Part shown: one piece after another, positions 47,860-58,932 of the stretch
Layout: each line of letters starts with the position of its first letter
Numbering within the stretch: the stretch's first letter is position 1
Source: Mikania micrantha
Taxonomy: Eukaryota > Streptophyta > Magnoliopsida > Asterales > Asteraceae
Direction of reading: 5' to 3'
Assembly: GCA_009363875.1 (NCBI GenBank)
Contig: CM018692.1
Span: 90,176,137-90,240,136, forward strand
DNA length: 64,000 bases
Program-made: the position numbers and the translations under genes
Notes under the pieces: model-generated
Seen by the model: the letters and a program-made list of their open reading frames with translations, nothing else
The model's database searches: none
What the model was told of the DNA's origin: nothing

Positions 47860-49400
47860 CCTGCACCAAGGGTTCGCTTAGGGGTTAACAGGTTTGCTAG
47901 AGGGCTCGGTAATGGTTCGTGCCTCATAGGTTCGGTTGAAGGAGCTAGGTTCGTCCAGGAATGGTTCGGCTCCAGCTTGTGATGGAAGGGTTCGTCGGTC
48001 CCTACTGCATGACAGGTTCGGTGGTTGTGTTGGCCGAAGGTATGACTAGGGTTCGCTGCATACATGGAAGGTTCGTGGAAATTCAAGCTTCGTGTAGTCG
48101 AGGGTTCGGTGAGCACCAGGGGTTCGCCGCTTGTGTGACTGGGAAGTAAGGTTCGACCCTTCAATAGGTTCGGCCACCCTTGCAGGGTTCGGCCAACCCA
48201 TTGAGGTAACCCACAGCTCACCATCTTCATCATCGCATCAGACAATCTCAGCTCGTTTCCAAAGGGTTGAGGCATGACGATCGAACCTCAAGAGTGTACA
48301 AGGTGCGGGGATTAGGGTTTTCAACCGGTTGGATGTGTGTGGTCGTACAAGAGGGTTAAAAACCCTAACTTTCAGCAACTTTAAGACCAAATACCTCGAA
48401 ATAGGCTGGGTAACTTTGTAGATCCGTTGTACTTCTGCGTAGAGGGCTTCGAGATCTTCGCGTGGGCGCAAGAATCACCCAATTTCGTTAAGAAACGAGA
48501 GAGATATGAGCTTGCAAAGGTTGAAAATGGTGGATTTGTATTAAAACCGGGAATGGAGAGTAGTGAGAGAGAGATGAGGTTGAAAATGAAATAAATGTGG
48601 TCTTTTAAGGTTTATATACCCCGTGGTATTCGGGTTCGTTTCGGTTGCTCAGTTCGTAGTTTCGTCGCGTATCCGGATCGTTACGCGTATTTTTCGTTAG
48701 TTAAATAAAAAGAATTATTTTTAACAATTCGGATGTTATTAGATTTTAATAATTACTTTAAATTTCGTTTAATTAATTTATTTATCAAATTATCATATTT
48801 TACACGTTTCGTTAATTTATTCGCGATTTAATAAAATAGTTTCGTTCATTTTTATTTATGATGAGTTTCAAAATTGTAAAACAGGAAATATTTTATTTCC
48901 TTAAGTTTATGATCGTTCGTTTCGTTTTCGTTTTCGTTTTGTCAGAACGCGTCGCCATCGCGCGGATTCGTTCGAATCGTCATTCGAACGAACACGTCGA
49001 TGGTTTGGCTTTCTGATTCTTGTTTTCTACTGTTAAGTCATTATTTCAGAACGTTAAACTATCAGAATCATTCGTACAGATCGTCACCTATACGAATAAC
49101 ACGTCGGTTTAGTATTCTGAAACGACAACCGTTAAGATTTTGTTTTGTTTCACCTCACATACGTTTATGCAAAATAGTATCAAATCAAGTATTTACGTTT
49201 CAACACTGTGTTGTCTGACATGTTTTCTGACATGTTAAACCCTAAGGTTTTAGTCAGCTTCAGACAATCGTTTAATAGTTTCATGTTAATCCAAATGCAT
49301 CAATAGTATAAGCATAGTTTCACGTAATGTGTACCTGAGTTACTGTACATATTTACTGTTGCGATCACTGTTCCGGCACGCGTCCGGCACTGGTGTTACA
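47860..49400 (-). mobile_element. 5' LTR of element B, second part
   Basis: Continuation of LTR B after the Sirevirus, including the rest of the GGTTCG block, the TATA box at 48611-48618 and U3. The 141-codon ORF on the minus strand (47850-48275) owes its length to the motif-rich sequence and is not called. Confidence 0.9.
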
Positions 49401-49405
49401 CCAGG

Positions 49406-51337
49406 TTCGCTCCCACCCTAGGTTCGGCCATTAGGGTTTTCGTGACTACATTCTAGGTTCGCCGTATACCCTAGGTTCGCTTGGGTTGGGGTTCGGCTGA
49501 AGATGATTAGTCCAGCCCCCAGGTTCGGTGATGCATGTGGTTCAGCCTTGAAGGTTCGCTGCAATGGCATTAGGGTTCGGCCAAATTAATTAAAAAGGTT
49601 CGATGGTCCTTAAAAAGGTTCGGCTAACCCATAAGGTTCGCCCCAAGCCCAAGCTTCGGCCCTAGATGATCCAAGGCTCGGCTGACTGTTAAGGTTCGTG
49701 GGTACTTCGTGGGCAGCAGGGTTCGGCAATCCCATTCACTACAGGTTCGTCTGGCTTTAGGGGGGTTCGGCTGATGCTATACAGGTTCGCCAACCTGTAT
49801 CCCTTCCCACGAGCTGAAATCGGTTATTCATCCTCCTAACCATGGGCTTAGGCTAGAAAGTTAGTTCATGGCCTCCTTAGATCCACTATCAGTTCGATTA
49901 ACATATGTAAAATCCAAAGATGGTAAAAAAAATGGTATGCATGCTCGATTAGGGTTTTAAACCCAAAAACCAAAAAGAAATGACTCGGGTTTACCTCAAA
50001 TGCCGATCAAAAGCTAAGTTTCCTTGTATCTTCTTGTTCCCCTCGATCACACGAACGCGTAGGCGCCAAGATCTTGAGATTTCGTTGCGAGATGAACAAG
50101 AAAAGCTAGAGAGAAGTGGGGAGTATGTGTGGGTGACGAATTTTTAACTTAGAGAGAGAAAGGGTTTGTGAATTATGGGGTAGAAGAGGGAGATCCTCTT
50201 CCTTATATCGCGTGTCTTCCCCCGCGTGCTCGGTCTCGTTTATATCGCGTTAACACATATAATAAGTTCGGTTTTCTCGTTAAACATATTTAAAACGTAA
50301 AACATTTAAAACAATCAAACTACATTTTAATAAAATGTTTCTAATAAGATTATTTCGTAAAATGATTCCGTTTAATACGCATTGATCTTTATAAAATTAC
50401 TCGGTTCTTCTCGTGAACATATTTAAACGTAAGTCTTTTAAATAAATATGTTTTTGTTGTAATAAAATGATTTTAAAGAAATTGTTTAAATAAAATGTCT
50501 CCGTTTATTTTCATCAACTCAATTATATAAATAAATTAATTCGTTCGTTTTCGTTTAAGGTTGTGATTCCTAATAAATGTTTTTAATTTACTTTTCTTAT
50601 TTTATTATCGTTTATATTATTACTTTATCTCGTCGAAACGCGTTACTCGCATACGTATTCGTAAAGATCGTCACCTTTCCGAATCCGACGTTCGTATCGT
50701 ATTTCAATTTGATTTACGATTCATGGAATATTGTTTCAGAATATTATTTTTAATAAGTATATCCGTGTGAATCGTCATCCACGCGAATACGTTATTAAGT
50801 TAATATTTCTGGAATAATATTCGCGTTTAAGTTATGTTTGTAACCTCACTATCGCGTAATTGTTTCAAATTATACTTTCATTATTTTATTAACTTTAATA
50901 TCATAAATCCCAAACCAAATCCCACTAAACCATATCACTGACACATCCATGATAGATCGAAATATGCATATGTATAGGGCATATGCAGGGGTAGATCGCA
51001 ACCTCCCTAACACCGTCCCACCGCTATTTCGATAAATCATGACCATGTGTCCTTGACTGTGTTTAGAAATCAAACCATAACCAACTCCTAATCCCATCCC
51101 ATTCCATACCAGAATCCATAATCATCCGATATGTAATTGCGATAAACTCTCTGGTTCTATTTAGTTGGGTTACAACTAAACTTCCCATGGTTTACGCGTA
51201 AAGTAATATGTTCTCATATGTATACCAATAACAGTGATAATCATCAAATAATGCATCCTCATTAATAATTATTATATGAGGTCGTAACAGTACAATCGTA
51301 CAGATGTACGGACAACCTGAATTACAGTGATGTTACA
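49406..51337 (-). mobile_element. LTR A, second part (U3 side)
   Basis: Sequence beyond the right CCAGG of element B. It continues the GGTTCG-rich block (to ~49800), then a segment like that near the LTR B start site, a TATA-like TATAAGG on the minus strand (50203-50207), and an AT-rich U3. It ends in GATGTTACA at 51337, matching the LTR B end GGTGTTACA. The end is inferred from that match, since A's other LTR is not in the window. A TATAGGGCATA stretch at ~50970 resembles one in the U5 part of LTR B. Confidence 0.7.
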
Positions 51338-51440
51338 GCTGGTGACGATGCTGGTGGTGGTGGTGATGACGCTTGTGCTGGTGACGATGATGGTGGTGGT
51401 GGTGATGATGCTGGTGGTGGTGGTGGTGGTGATGAAGTTT
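51338..51440 (+). repeat. GGT/GAT trinucleotide-rich repeat
   Basis: Imperfect repeats of GCTGGTGGTGGTGGTGATGA type, directly next to the inferred end of LTR A. Short ORFs here are repeat artefacts. Confidence 0.8.
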
Positions 51441-52089
51441 AGTTTGTATTTATATTATCTTTTACTGATGTATAACTTTTGTCATGTGTATATATATGTG
51501 TATTTTATGTGTTACGTGGTCGTGTATTATTTAAATATTTGTTGTTTAATTATTTGTCATTTACATGATTTGTACATGCTTTTATATTTATCTATTGGTT
51601 TACATATAACAACTATAAATTTATCTAATAAAACAATAATTTATATAATTTAACAATTATAAATTTCTTGGTTTACATATAACAACTATAAATTTATCAA
51701 ATTAAACAATAATTTATATAATTAAACAATTATAAAATTTTTTTATGCATGAAAAATGTTAAATTAATTGAATTTGCAAAAATAGGCGTAATATATATAA
51801 TTGCGGTAAAAACGTTTAAAAAATATAATTAAAATTGAAAAAACATTTAAAATATTTTTTTATACGCCCGTATAAGGCCTATACGGGCGTATAAAAAGTC
51901 AACCAGACATTCTTCCGACAACTTTTCTGATAGCACAGTTCTATACTGGCGTATACGTGGGCCCTGGTGTATGGTTAGGGGGTGGTGTATGGATAACAGC
52001 CAAAAAAAAAAAGAAAAGGAAAGAAAATGGTGATTTCATGGTTGTGAAGAGAACTTTAGCTCCTTTGATATGTTTTGTTGAATAAACAA
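51441..52089. other. AT-rich intergenic stretch with a 73-bp tandem duplication and a long hairpin
   Basis: 51597-51742 holds two copies of a 73-bp unit starting GGTTTACATATAACAACT. 51857-51897 is a perfect 18-bp inverted repeat around a 5-base loop. No gene is visible. Confidence 0.7.
51857..51897. repeat. Perfect 18-bp inverted repeat (hairpin)
   Basis: The left arm TTTTTATACGCCCGTATA (51857-51874) is the exact reverse complement of 51880-51897, with loop AGGCC. Confidence 0.85.
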
Positions 52090-52388
52090 TAGGGTGATGT
52101 GTTATCATCAAGCTCTCATTACTGTACGTAGACGTCAGATAGGCATCACATAATCAACCAACACTATCACCATCTTATCACTCCATATCATCATTATATG
52201 TGTTATCATCACTCTCTCTATCACTTACCTATCAGTCCACATCATCACCACCTTTATACAATATTTAATTATTTGATTTTTATTTTTTTAATTAAAAACT
52301 AAATTAAAAAAAGACATAATATTATTAAAAAAATATAAAATTACAAAATAAAACTAAAAAAATCCATAATAAAAAAATTACATAATAA

Positions 52389-52951
52389 AAAAATTAATCC
52401 ATATTATATCTTTTTATATTCTGCTCCTTCGTCTTCTCGGCCATTTCACAAGCGCGACCGGTTAAGTTGACAATTTTTGTAATGACTCGGAGATGGTCTC
52501 CAATGTCTTTGTAATTGGTTGAAGACGAGGCTTGTGGTCGTTTTCCCTTATTGTTTCGACCGGGCGTACGTTGAGGAGAGTGCGGGGCATGTCCATCTCC
52601 ATATCGTCATCCGACTCGTTTAAGTTAAGGAAACATCGACCGGTGGAGTCGGATTGAGTGGTCGTGTATTTTCCGTAAGATGATGTATTTGTTCGTTTCG
52701 AAATTTGTAACTTCGGAACGGGATGCCTTTTTGTTGATTTTCTCATAACTTGTCACACCACGATATGAGAAAATACCCGTTTTCTCTAGCATAGGTCAGC
52801 AACGCCTCGTTCATGGCCTTTTCGTCATTCTCACCACTTTTCGGTTGTTGTGGTGTTATATCCATACTCCGCTAAATTTCACGACTTTACGTTGTAAGTC
52901 GCGCCATTTTACGGAAATCATGTCGTTCGTCCGGTAGGAGTCACGACTCAT
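52389..52951 (-). pseudogene. Decayed Myb-like gene of PIF/Harbinger type
   Basis: Three segments in three frames on the minus strand resemble plant transposon-associated Myb/SANT-like proteins, often mis-annotated as 'glutathione S-transferase T3-like'. From 52951 comes SRDSYRTNDMISVKWRDLQR, which looks like a Myb-like helix region. Near 52838 comes SGENDEKAMNEALL. From 52746 a 94-codon stretch contains CFLNLNESDDDMEMDMP, and the sequence continues with a possible helical tail toward 52389. At least two frameshifts and a missing middle make it non-functional. The nearby sequence GGTGATGTGTTATCATCA at ~52094 resembles a Harbinger-type end. Family assignment is from memory of these motifs. Confidence 0.5.
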
Positions 52952-53142
52952 TACTGAAATAAATGTTTTTGTGAAATTTTGTAAGAAAAAATTACTAAAT
53001 GGTTTATCTTGCTTCTTAGTATTATTATAAACAAAAAAAAATCTTTTTTGTCGATCATCACATTTTTAAATCAATTTTATCATTTGTCTATCATTATCTC
53101 TCATATTAAGTAGTTATATTATCTATTATATTTATAATTATC

Positions 53143-53465
53143 AGGCTATGTGTTATGGTGAGGCTTGAAGTGGGATGAACATGCGTCATGCACGAGTCAC
53201 GCAGAGGAATGTGGTTGGTGACTGTGATTAGAAAATGTGTAATGGTAAAATGCAGTTGATGAAAAAGTGGAGGGCGATGTTTGTGTTTTTTATTGGTTTA
53301 AAAAATATATAAAAAATGATTGGTGGATTGTTTGGTCGAACCACAACCATGGACATGTATCTTATTATTTCCCTTAGTCACGCCTCAAGGAGCACGAGTG
53401 TTTAAGACGTGAGGACATGATGGAGGGTGGCCAAGCCCCTCCTCACATCTCATAACACATAGCCT
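53143..53465. mobile_element. MITE-like element with 15-bp terminal inverted repeats (323 bp)
   Basis: Left end AGGCTATGTGTTATG (53143-53157) is repeated inverted at the right end (CATAACACATAGCCT, 53451-53465). No coding potential, and no clear target duplication was found, so the superfamily is unassigned. Confidence 0.65.
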
Positions 53466-53675
53466 AATACTAATGATATTATCTAACTTTTTAATATTAA
53501 AAATATTTTTTGATATATTAAAAGTCAGAAGTTTTTTTAAGAAAAAAAACCTTTAAAAATGCTTATAAAATATGATTTTTTTCTGAAAATAATTTTTTTT
53601 ATTTTTTTATGTACTTCAACAAATCAATGTGGTGTGCATGTAACACACCGTATCAAGTGATATTTTAGTAAATAT

Positions 53676-54031
53676 GGGTGTTCATCGGATCGGATTGTTC
53701 GGATTTGAAAATTTTAAGACCTTATCCGAAACTCGACCCGATCCGAATTTCGAAAATTTTATATCCGATCCGAATCTATCCGAATAACCCGAAAAATCCG
53801 AATAGACATATTTTTTCATCCGAATAATCCGAACAACCCGAATAAACAGGTTTTATTCGGGTTTTTCGGATTGAATTCGGATATCCGATCCGAATAAAGA
53901 GGATTTTGGATATCCGAAATCCGATCCGAATTCGAAAACGGATATCCGATCTGAATCTATCCGAATCTTTAATTCGGATCGTTTTTTCTGGTTTCAGATA
54001 CGATTCGGATTTCGGATTTTTTGAACACCCC
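53676..54031. mobile_element. Short element with GGGTGTTCA ends and a TCCGAA-rich core
   Basis: Starts GGGTGTTCA and ends TGAACACCCC. The core is full of ATCCGAA and its complement TTCGGAT, so it can pair with itself along most of its length. Such elements are common in plant genomes as non-autonomous, probably hAT-like repeats. The target duplication is not clear. Confidence 0.5.
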
Positions 54032-54267
54032 TACTTGTAAGTTTGCTATTAATTTACTTTTTAAAAAATTTTATACCACAAGATATATTGCATAACAGTG
54101 TATTCAATTTTAATCTACATAACCAATTTGTTACAGTCATATATTTTTAGTCGTGCCACCACACCGCAACATGTTATAAGTTTCCTTGTTAATCTAATTT
54201 TCTAATGAAATTATAAGCTTTTTGAAGGGTGTTTTCATATTATCTGCTGCCAAGCAAATATTGCTGA

Positions 54268-55030
54268 CAGGGGTCGCCCGACAGCTAGGGCTTGGGGCCT
54301 CCAAAACCTTAGGGCCCCGTTTTTAAGCAAATTTTCTATATACGTTAGGATTTTTGTTGAATTGATCCAAAATGAAAAAATTAGAGTGTAAAAATACAAC
54401 AATTTTATACTTTATAATGCAGTAGTTTTGAATTTTTTTGTGGAAAAGTTTAATCACGTATTCATCAATTTTTATACACATTTAAAAATTTAACTTTTTA
54501 TTTTTGATTTTTACATTCTATTTTTTTGTTTATTCGTCTTCATTAATATGATTTATAATTTTTCATTGTAGTCATCAATTGAATTTTTTAGGTGTTTCTA
54601 TATCTTAACTTTGTTGATTTTTGTTGTTATCTATTTATTAAATTGATATTTTGATACCAATTGGTTTATTTGATTTTTGAATTCTTCACTTTTATTAAAG
54701 GATAATTTTATTTTTTGAACATTTACTGTATATAGGCTTCTAAAATTGTATAGGATTATATGTTTTGTTAAAATCTCCAATTTTTTAGTTGATATAATAA
54801 TAATATATTATATTTTTTTATTTGCACTTTTTAAAGTATGTTCAATACAATTTAATTGTGTTGCTTCTTTTTGCCATTAGCTAATTAGATATTTGTTATG
54901 TTACTATAAAAATAATATTAAGTTAAGTATGTTATCAACATTTATTACAATTGAAAGCAAAATAATTATTTACTAAAAGAGCATAATTTTATTAGTCGCT
55001 TTGGCCTCCCAAAATGTTTAGGCAGACCTA
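54268..55030. mobile_element. Non-autonomous hAT-like element (~763 bp)
   Basis: The motif ATTGCTGACA stands at both flanks (54260-54269 and 55031-55040), covering an 8-bp target duplication. The left end CAGGGGTCGCC and the right end (inverse TAGGTCTGCC) form imperfect terminal repeats of hAT type. Near each end is a GGGCCTCC-type motif. The interior is AT-rich with no ORF. Confidence 0.55.
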
Positions 55031-55284
55031 ATTGCTGACATTTAAACTAAACGACCTATAGGTGTAACATCACCAGTGTTACCACTTAAAAAAATTTTAG
55101 TAGTTTCAAAACAACCCAAGTAAAACACTTTTACATGTACAACAATCTGATGTGTGTTACAAAAATAAGCACAATTGTACAAAGATTTGGCTATTACCTT
55201 TTCTTTCTCATAGCTAACATTAGATTTTCTAGAATAAAATCATAACATAAATTTAAACTCGTCGCATTCGCGAGGAATGGTTTG

Positions 55285-55640
55285 TCAGGAGCATTTAAAT
55301 CCCGCACATATCGGAATAGTTCTTGTGGTAGCTTTTTTAGCCTTACAATGATCTCGAAGACTGTTATCATCCATCGTTCCGAATCCTGAAAGTTTCACCC
55401 CAAACGCTTCCATTCTACGTATGTCTCGTGGTATTGGTGACTGCCACAGCCCGTCCCACCATCCGGGAGGAAGAACTGGGGTGAGTGCACACTGGTTCGG
55501 CTGGCTATGACAACTTAATCGACCTGAAAATCGGTTCCAAACATGACCCCACCCGACTTGGTTCTCTAACCCACCATGCAAAAGATTGTTCTGAAAGCTG
55601 CTAATGAATGAAAATTTTGCAGGACCAGCATGTTTTTGAT
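55285..55640 (-). CDS. Host gene, last coding exon
   Basis: 117 codons plus TGA, preceded by acceptor TTTCAG at 55641-55646. The exon begins with two bases that complete an Asp codon from the previous exon. It encodes a Trp-rich stretch (GWGHVWNRF, PPGWWDGLWQSPIP) and the C-terminus ending GFKCS. The codon pattern is clean, with no stops. This is the 3' end of a gene of at least four exons (63909 down to 55285). I do not firmly recognise the family; it recalls a conserved plant protein family including Arabidopsis At4g12700/At2g04280, from memory only and unverified. Confidence 0.8.
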
Positions 55641-56299
55641 CTGAAATTTACACAAAACATGAGTTTTTATACAAAGCCTGCAAATGAACTCATGGAGGTA
55701 GAATCATACCCTCTCCAATCTCCATCACTTAACTATTAGCCCATGGGTGTTCATAGTCCAACTCGGGTGGTTTTGGTCTGGTTCAGGTGGTTGCGAAAAA
55801 AATTCTTGGGCAAGTTCCAAACCGGACAAAGTCAGTTAACCATCATATCACATGAATCAAAACAGATGGATCTCAAACCAACAAAGCCAGGCGACTTGAT
55901 TCAGTTACGGTGGTCTAGCCATTTTTAACGGTTTTATTAGGACTGTACATGAACCAAACGTTCAGCAAACAGTGCATGTTCACTTATTCGTTTATTAAAT
56001 GAACAAAAATGAACAAGAAATTTAATTCGTTTAGTTAAATAAACGAACATAAACATAGGTCGTGGTCGTGTTTGTTCATTTGTGTTCAAAACTGTTCAAT
56101 AACGAGTACGTTTATGTTCGTTTACATTCTTTTATGTTCATTTATAATGTTTATTGGTTAAATGTATTTCATATTCTAAATTTTTGTATTTTAGAGTTCT
56201 AGCCATTTGGAATTCGTATCCATTTTTCCATCTCTAGTACAAAACACAAAAAACAGGTCTTTAGATTGAACATTTTCAACAAACATTCGAGGATGTTAC
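55641..56299 (-). other. Host gene intron (659 bp) with transposon scraps
   Basis: GT at 56299-56298 and AG at 55642-55641 on the minus strand. 55743-55890 begins with the GGGTGTTCA motif of the element at 53676. 55944-56160 is rich in GTTCATTT/AAATGAAC-type inverted motifs, another MITE-like remnant. Confidence 0.7.
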
Positions 56300-56534
56300 C
56301 AAGTTGATAAGTTGCGGCTAGTGCAGCGATAAGTTGTGCATAAGTGGTCCCTACACGTCGTTGGGCGCCTGTAATTACTGCGTGTGTTGCCCTTGAAGCT
56401 AGAAAGAAATCAACGAAAGCAACCCATCGAGGTGCGGGCCCCCAGTCTTTCGCTCTAAACCCGACACTAGCAGCTGCAAATGCACTCCCACCCGAAACGT
56501 TCCCTTCAAACTTCGTGTACTCAAAATGAAGAAC
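56300..56534 (-). CDS. Host gene, internal coding exon (235 bp)
   Basis: Bounded by acceptor ATTAG and donor G|GTAACA. It starts in phase 0 with VLHFEYTKFEGN and ends one base into a codon, matching the phase of its neighbours. It carries WVAFVDFFLASRA and GAQRRVGTTYAQLIAALAA, strongly conserved-looking blocks. The second resembles nucleotide-sugar-binding loops of fucosyltransferase-like proteins, but that is speculation. Confidence 0.82.
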
Positions 56535-56649
56535 CTAATCATGCATCATTGTAAGAACAACAAACTAAAACCTTAAAAAATGGCATATGTAACATTTTTT
56601 TTTAATATAAGAGTCCACATTTTATTATGTTTGACTAATAAGAGCGTAC

Positions 56650-56788
56650 CTCCGTAAACCCATTAAGTTTTGGCATGAGGTCGCTGATGAGGGACGGTGT
56701 GTCTGAAATCAATACAACACGGGGCTGATGGATTCCCGCAATGGTGGTTTTGATGCAATCTAAAACCGCATTCACTGCCCTATAAGAC
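56650..56788 (-). CDS. Host gene, internal coding exon (139 bp)
   Basis: Acceptor TTGTAG and donor GAG|GTACGC. The first base completes an Arg codon whose AG comes from the exon at 63664, joining the MRMLMN block to SYRAVNAVLDC across the big intron. It encodes RVVLISDTPSLISDLMP, which looks like a beta-alpha unit of a Rossmann-like fold. The short intron 56535-56649 (115 bp) follows. Confidence 0.82.
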
Positions 56789-57179
56789 CTACAAGTATGA
56801 GAGAAATTATTGCCCAACAATTCAGGAACCTAAAGGTATATGGTGTAAGTTAACAAGATTATCCAAGAATCAGTAGGGGTGGCAAGTTGGGCTTATCAAC
56901 CTGTGGCAGGCCACGGGCCATCTGAAACACTTTTAAATTTAAGCTAGGGTTATAAATGAGTTGACCGAGCCAATCTTGGCTCGAGCTTGAAAATTAACAA
57001 GCCAACACAGCATTGTTGCACGAGTTTTTCTCGAACTGAAAATTCATGCTCGAGTTCGGCTCGTAAAGAGTTGTAGTTAGCTTGCTTTTTTTCATTCTTC
57101 ACATATTTAAAAAAAAAACTTTTAACACATACATAAATTTGTAAGATAAACAAACAAATAAACTTACCTATTATATTCC

Positions 57180-57281
57180 CACTTTTCAGTAGGGTCTGGG
57201 GAGGAAGGATAGACACAAACCTTACCTCTATCCCAGTTGGGATAGAGAGGCTGCTCCGAAGGAGTCCCCGGCTCAAAGTTA
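57180..57281. repeat. Dispersed plant repeat, SINE-like (CCTTACCTCTATCCC ... GGCTC)
   Basis: Contains ACCTCTATCCCAGTTGGGAT and GAGAGGCTGCTCCGAAGGAG, with an internal inverted repeat, a wording very common in plant dispersed repeats. Boundaries are not defined. Confidence 0.4.
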
Positions 57282-58257
57282 TCGTTTGAAGTTGATCATC
57301 CCAACATTTTTAACGTTATTTTCACAAAATAAGTAAAATAACGTTAAAATTAGTGCAATTTTACTTTGACCCTTGAGGGCCCACACATATATACATTGTA
57401 TGTGTGCACCGCAAATGGGGCGTATAAATTTGTAAGATAAAGAAACTATAATCAAAATATAATACGCTATCAAGTTTAGTTGTAAAACAAACAAAATGTT
57501 TGATACAAGATATTAAGTTTGAATACAAAACCATAGGCACAAAAAAAAAACCCCTGCTCACTCTTAGCGCTTCTGTGATGCTTAGGTGCATATTAGGGCT
57601 TTTTTTCCAAAAGCCATTAGAGGTGGTGGCTTAAGGGTAGGCGAAGCTGAATCCAGTGGCTTTTTTCAAAAAAAGCGTTTTTTTAATTTTTTTGGTTTTG
57701 ATATTATTGGATTTGGTTTAATCTTTTTTTTTTTAATACTCGACTAAACGAATAAGAAAAATAGTATTTTACGTATTATTTGTTTTGAAAATCAAAAAAT
57801 TGGGCCGACTACTCTGACTCTTTAGTCTAACCGCATCACACTATCGGCTTCATGAGCTTGTATTCGAACATCATGGAATTGGTTTGTATCTTTTGATATT
57901 TATTAATATGATTTGGACTTTTGGTACAAAGTATATTATTATATATTCTAAAGTATAAAATGTGTAATATAATTTTTTTTATATGTCCGCTTTTTTTTCC
58001 TCAGGCTAGCACTTTTTTTGCGCCCATCGCCTAGGCTTTGGGCGAGACTATTGCGACTTAAGCGCGCCTAACGCCTTTAACAACTATGTACAAAACAATT
58101 AATAAAACATATAGTAAACAAAACCATATGTTCAATAATAAATAAAACATCATCTTGAGCTTCTTTCCAATTACGTCTGATATTCTAATCTAGTGTTAGC
58201 TTGTTGTTCATTGAAACTTTAATAAACAAATACATAAAATAAATAAATAAACAACTA

Positions 58258-58322
58258 ATTATATATATGTGTGTGTATGTGTGTATATGTGTGTGTGTGT
58301 GTATATATATTATATATAATAA
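58258..58322. repeat. GT/AT microsatellite
   Basis: Alternating TATATA and TGTGTG runs of about 65 bp in the host intron. Confidence 0.85.
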
Positions 58323-58782
58323 TTACAGACATACATATATACAATAAACGACCAGCTCGATTACACTACAAGGCGGCTCATTTACAATTGAGCATTTTTA
58401 AAGCCAAGCTTTTTTCAAGAGAGGCAAGAGCCCTAGTTTAAACTAAAATTATTGTTCATAAATAGTTATTATGTAAAATTATATTATTAGATTTTAATAA
58501 TACAAACTATGCGACAGTTACCCATACTATTAAATTGGCTTATAGCATTCCCAACTTTCACTTCTGTTTTCAGAAGGAATCCATGTAGCATAAAATTTAC
58601 AACTGATTTCAACTCAATGTTGTTTGTGTGTTTTCCTATATTCGTTTATGGTTAGAAGATTGAGCCTAATCAAGTGAAAATTAAGTATAAATCTACAAAC
58701 ACTATGATATTGGAACTGCACATGACAACAAAAGTGAAAAGTTAGGAATACTGCTGGCCAATCTACATTATCAGTCAATAAG

Positions 58783-58920
58783 TAATAGTTTTATTAGAAT
58801 AAGGATTAAGTTGTACTTATTAATATTACATAAGGTGGCAACTTGTAAATATCTTGATTATAAATATGTACATACGTGAATGGGAAAAGACAGGAGAGGA
58901 AGTTACCATTGAATCTTTCA
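58783..58920 (+). mobile_element. 5' LTR of the intronic Copia element
   Basis: Ends in GAATCTTTCA directly before the PBS. Start set by alignment with the right LTR; it reads TAATAG where the right copy has TGATAG. Confidence 0.75.
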
Positions 58921-58932
58921 TGGTATCAGAGC
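58921..58932 (+). promoter_or_regulatory. Primer binding site of the intronic Copia element
   Basis: TGGTATCAGAGC, a full 12-base iMet-type PBS starting at the first base after the LTR. Confidence 0.9.

Larger units (their letters stand above)
24193..49400 (-). mobile_element. Gypsy element B (Tekay/Del-like chromovirus), full length, with nested Copia
   Basis: A complete LTR retrotransposon on the minus strand: 3' LTR 24193-28447, PPT 28448-28464, polyprotein 33119 down to 28482, PBS 33274-33285, and 5' LTR 33289-49400 interrupted by the Sirevirus. Both outer flanks carry the 5-bp duplication CCAGG (24188-24192 and 49401-49405), which proves the insertion unit. LTR ends are TGTAACAC...GGGTGTGACA read on the minus strand. 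The internal region is only ~4.8 kb, against LTRs of ~4.1-4.3 kb. The target was LTR A. Confidence 0.93.

Noticed and set aside
47850..48275. A 141-codon minus-strand ORF in LTR B
   Set aside because: It spans the Sirevirus target site and the GGTTCG repeat block, is interrupted in the left LTR, and has no recognisable domain.
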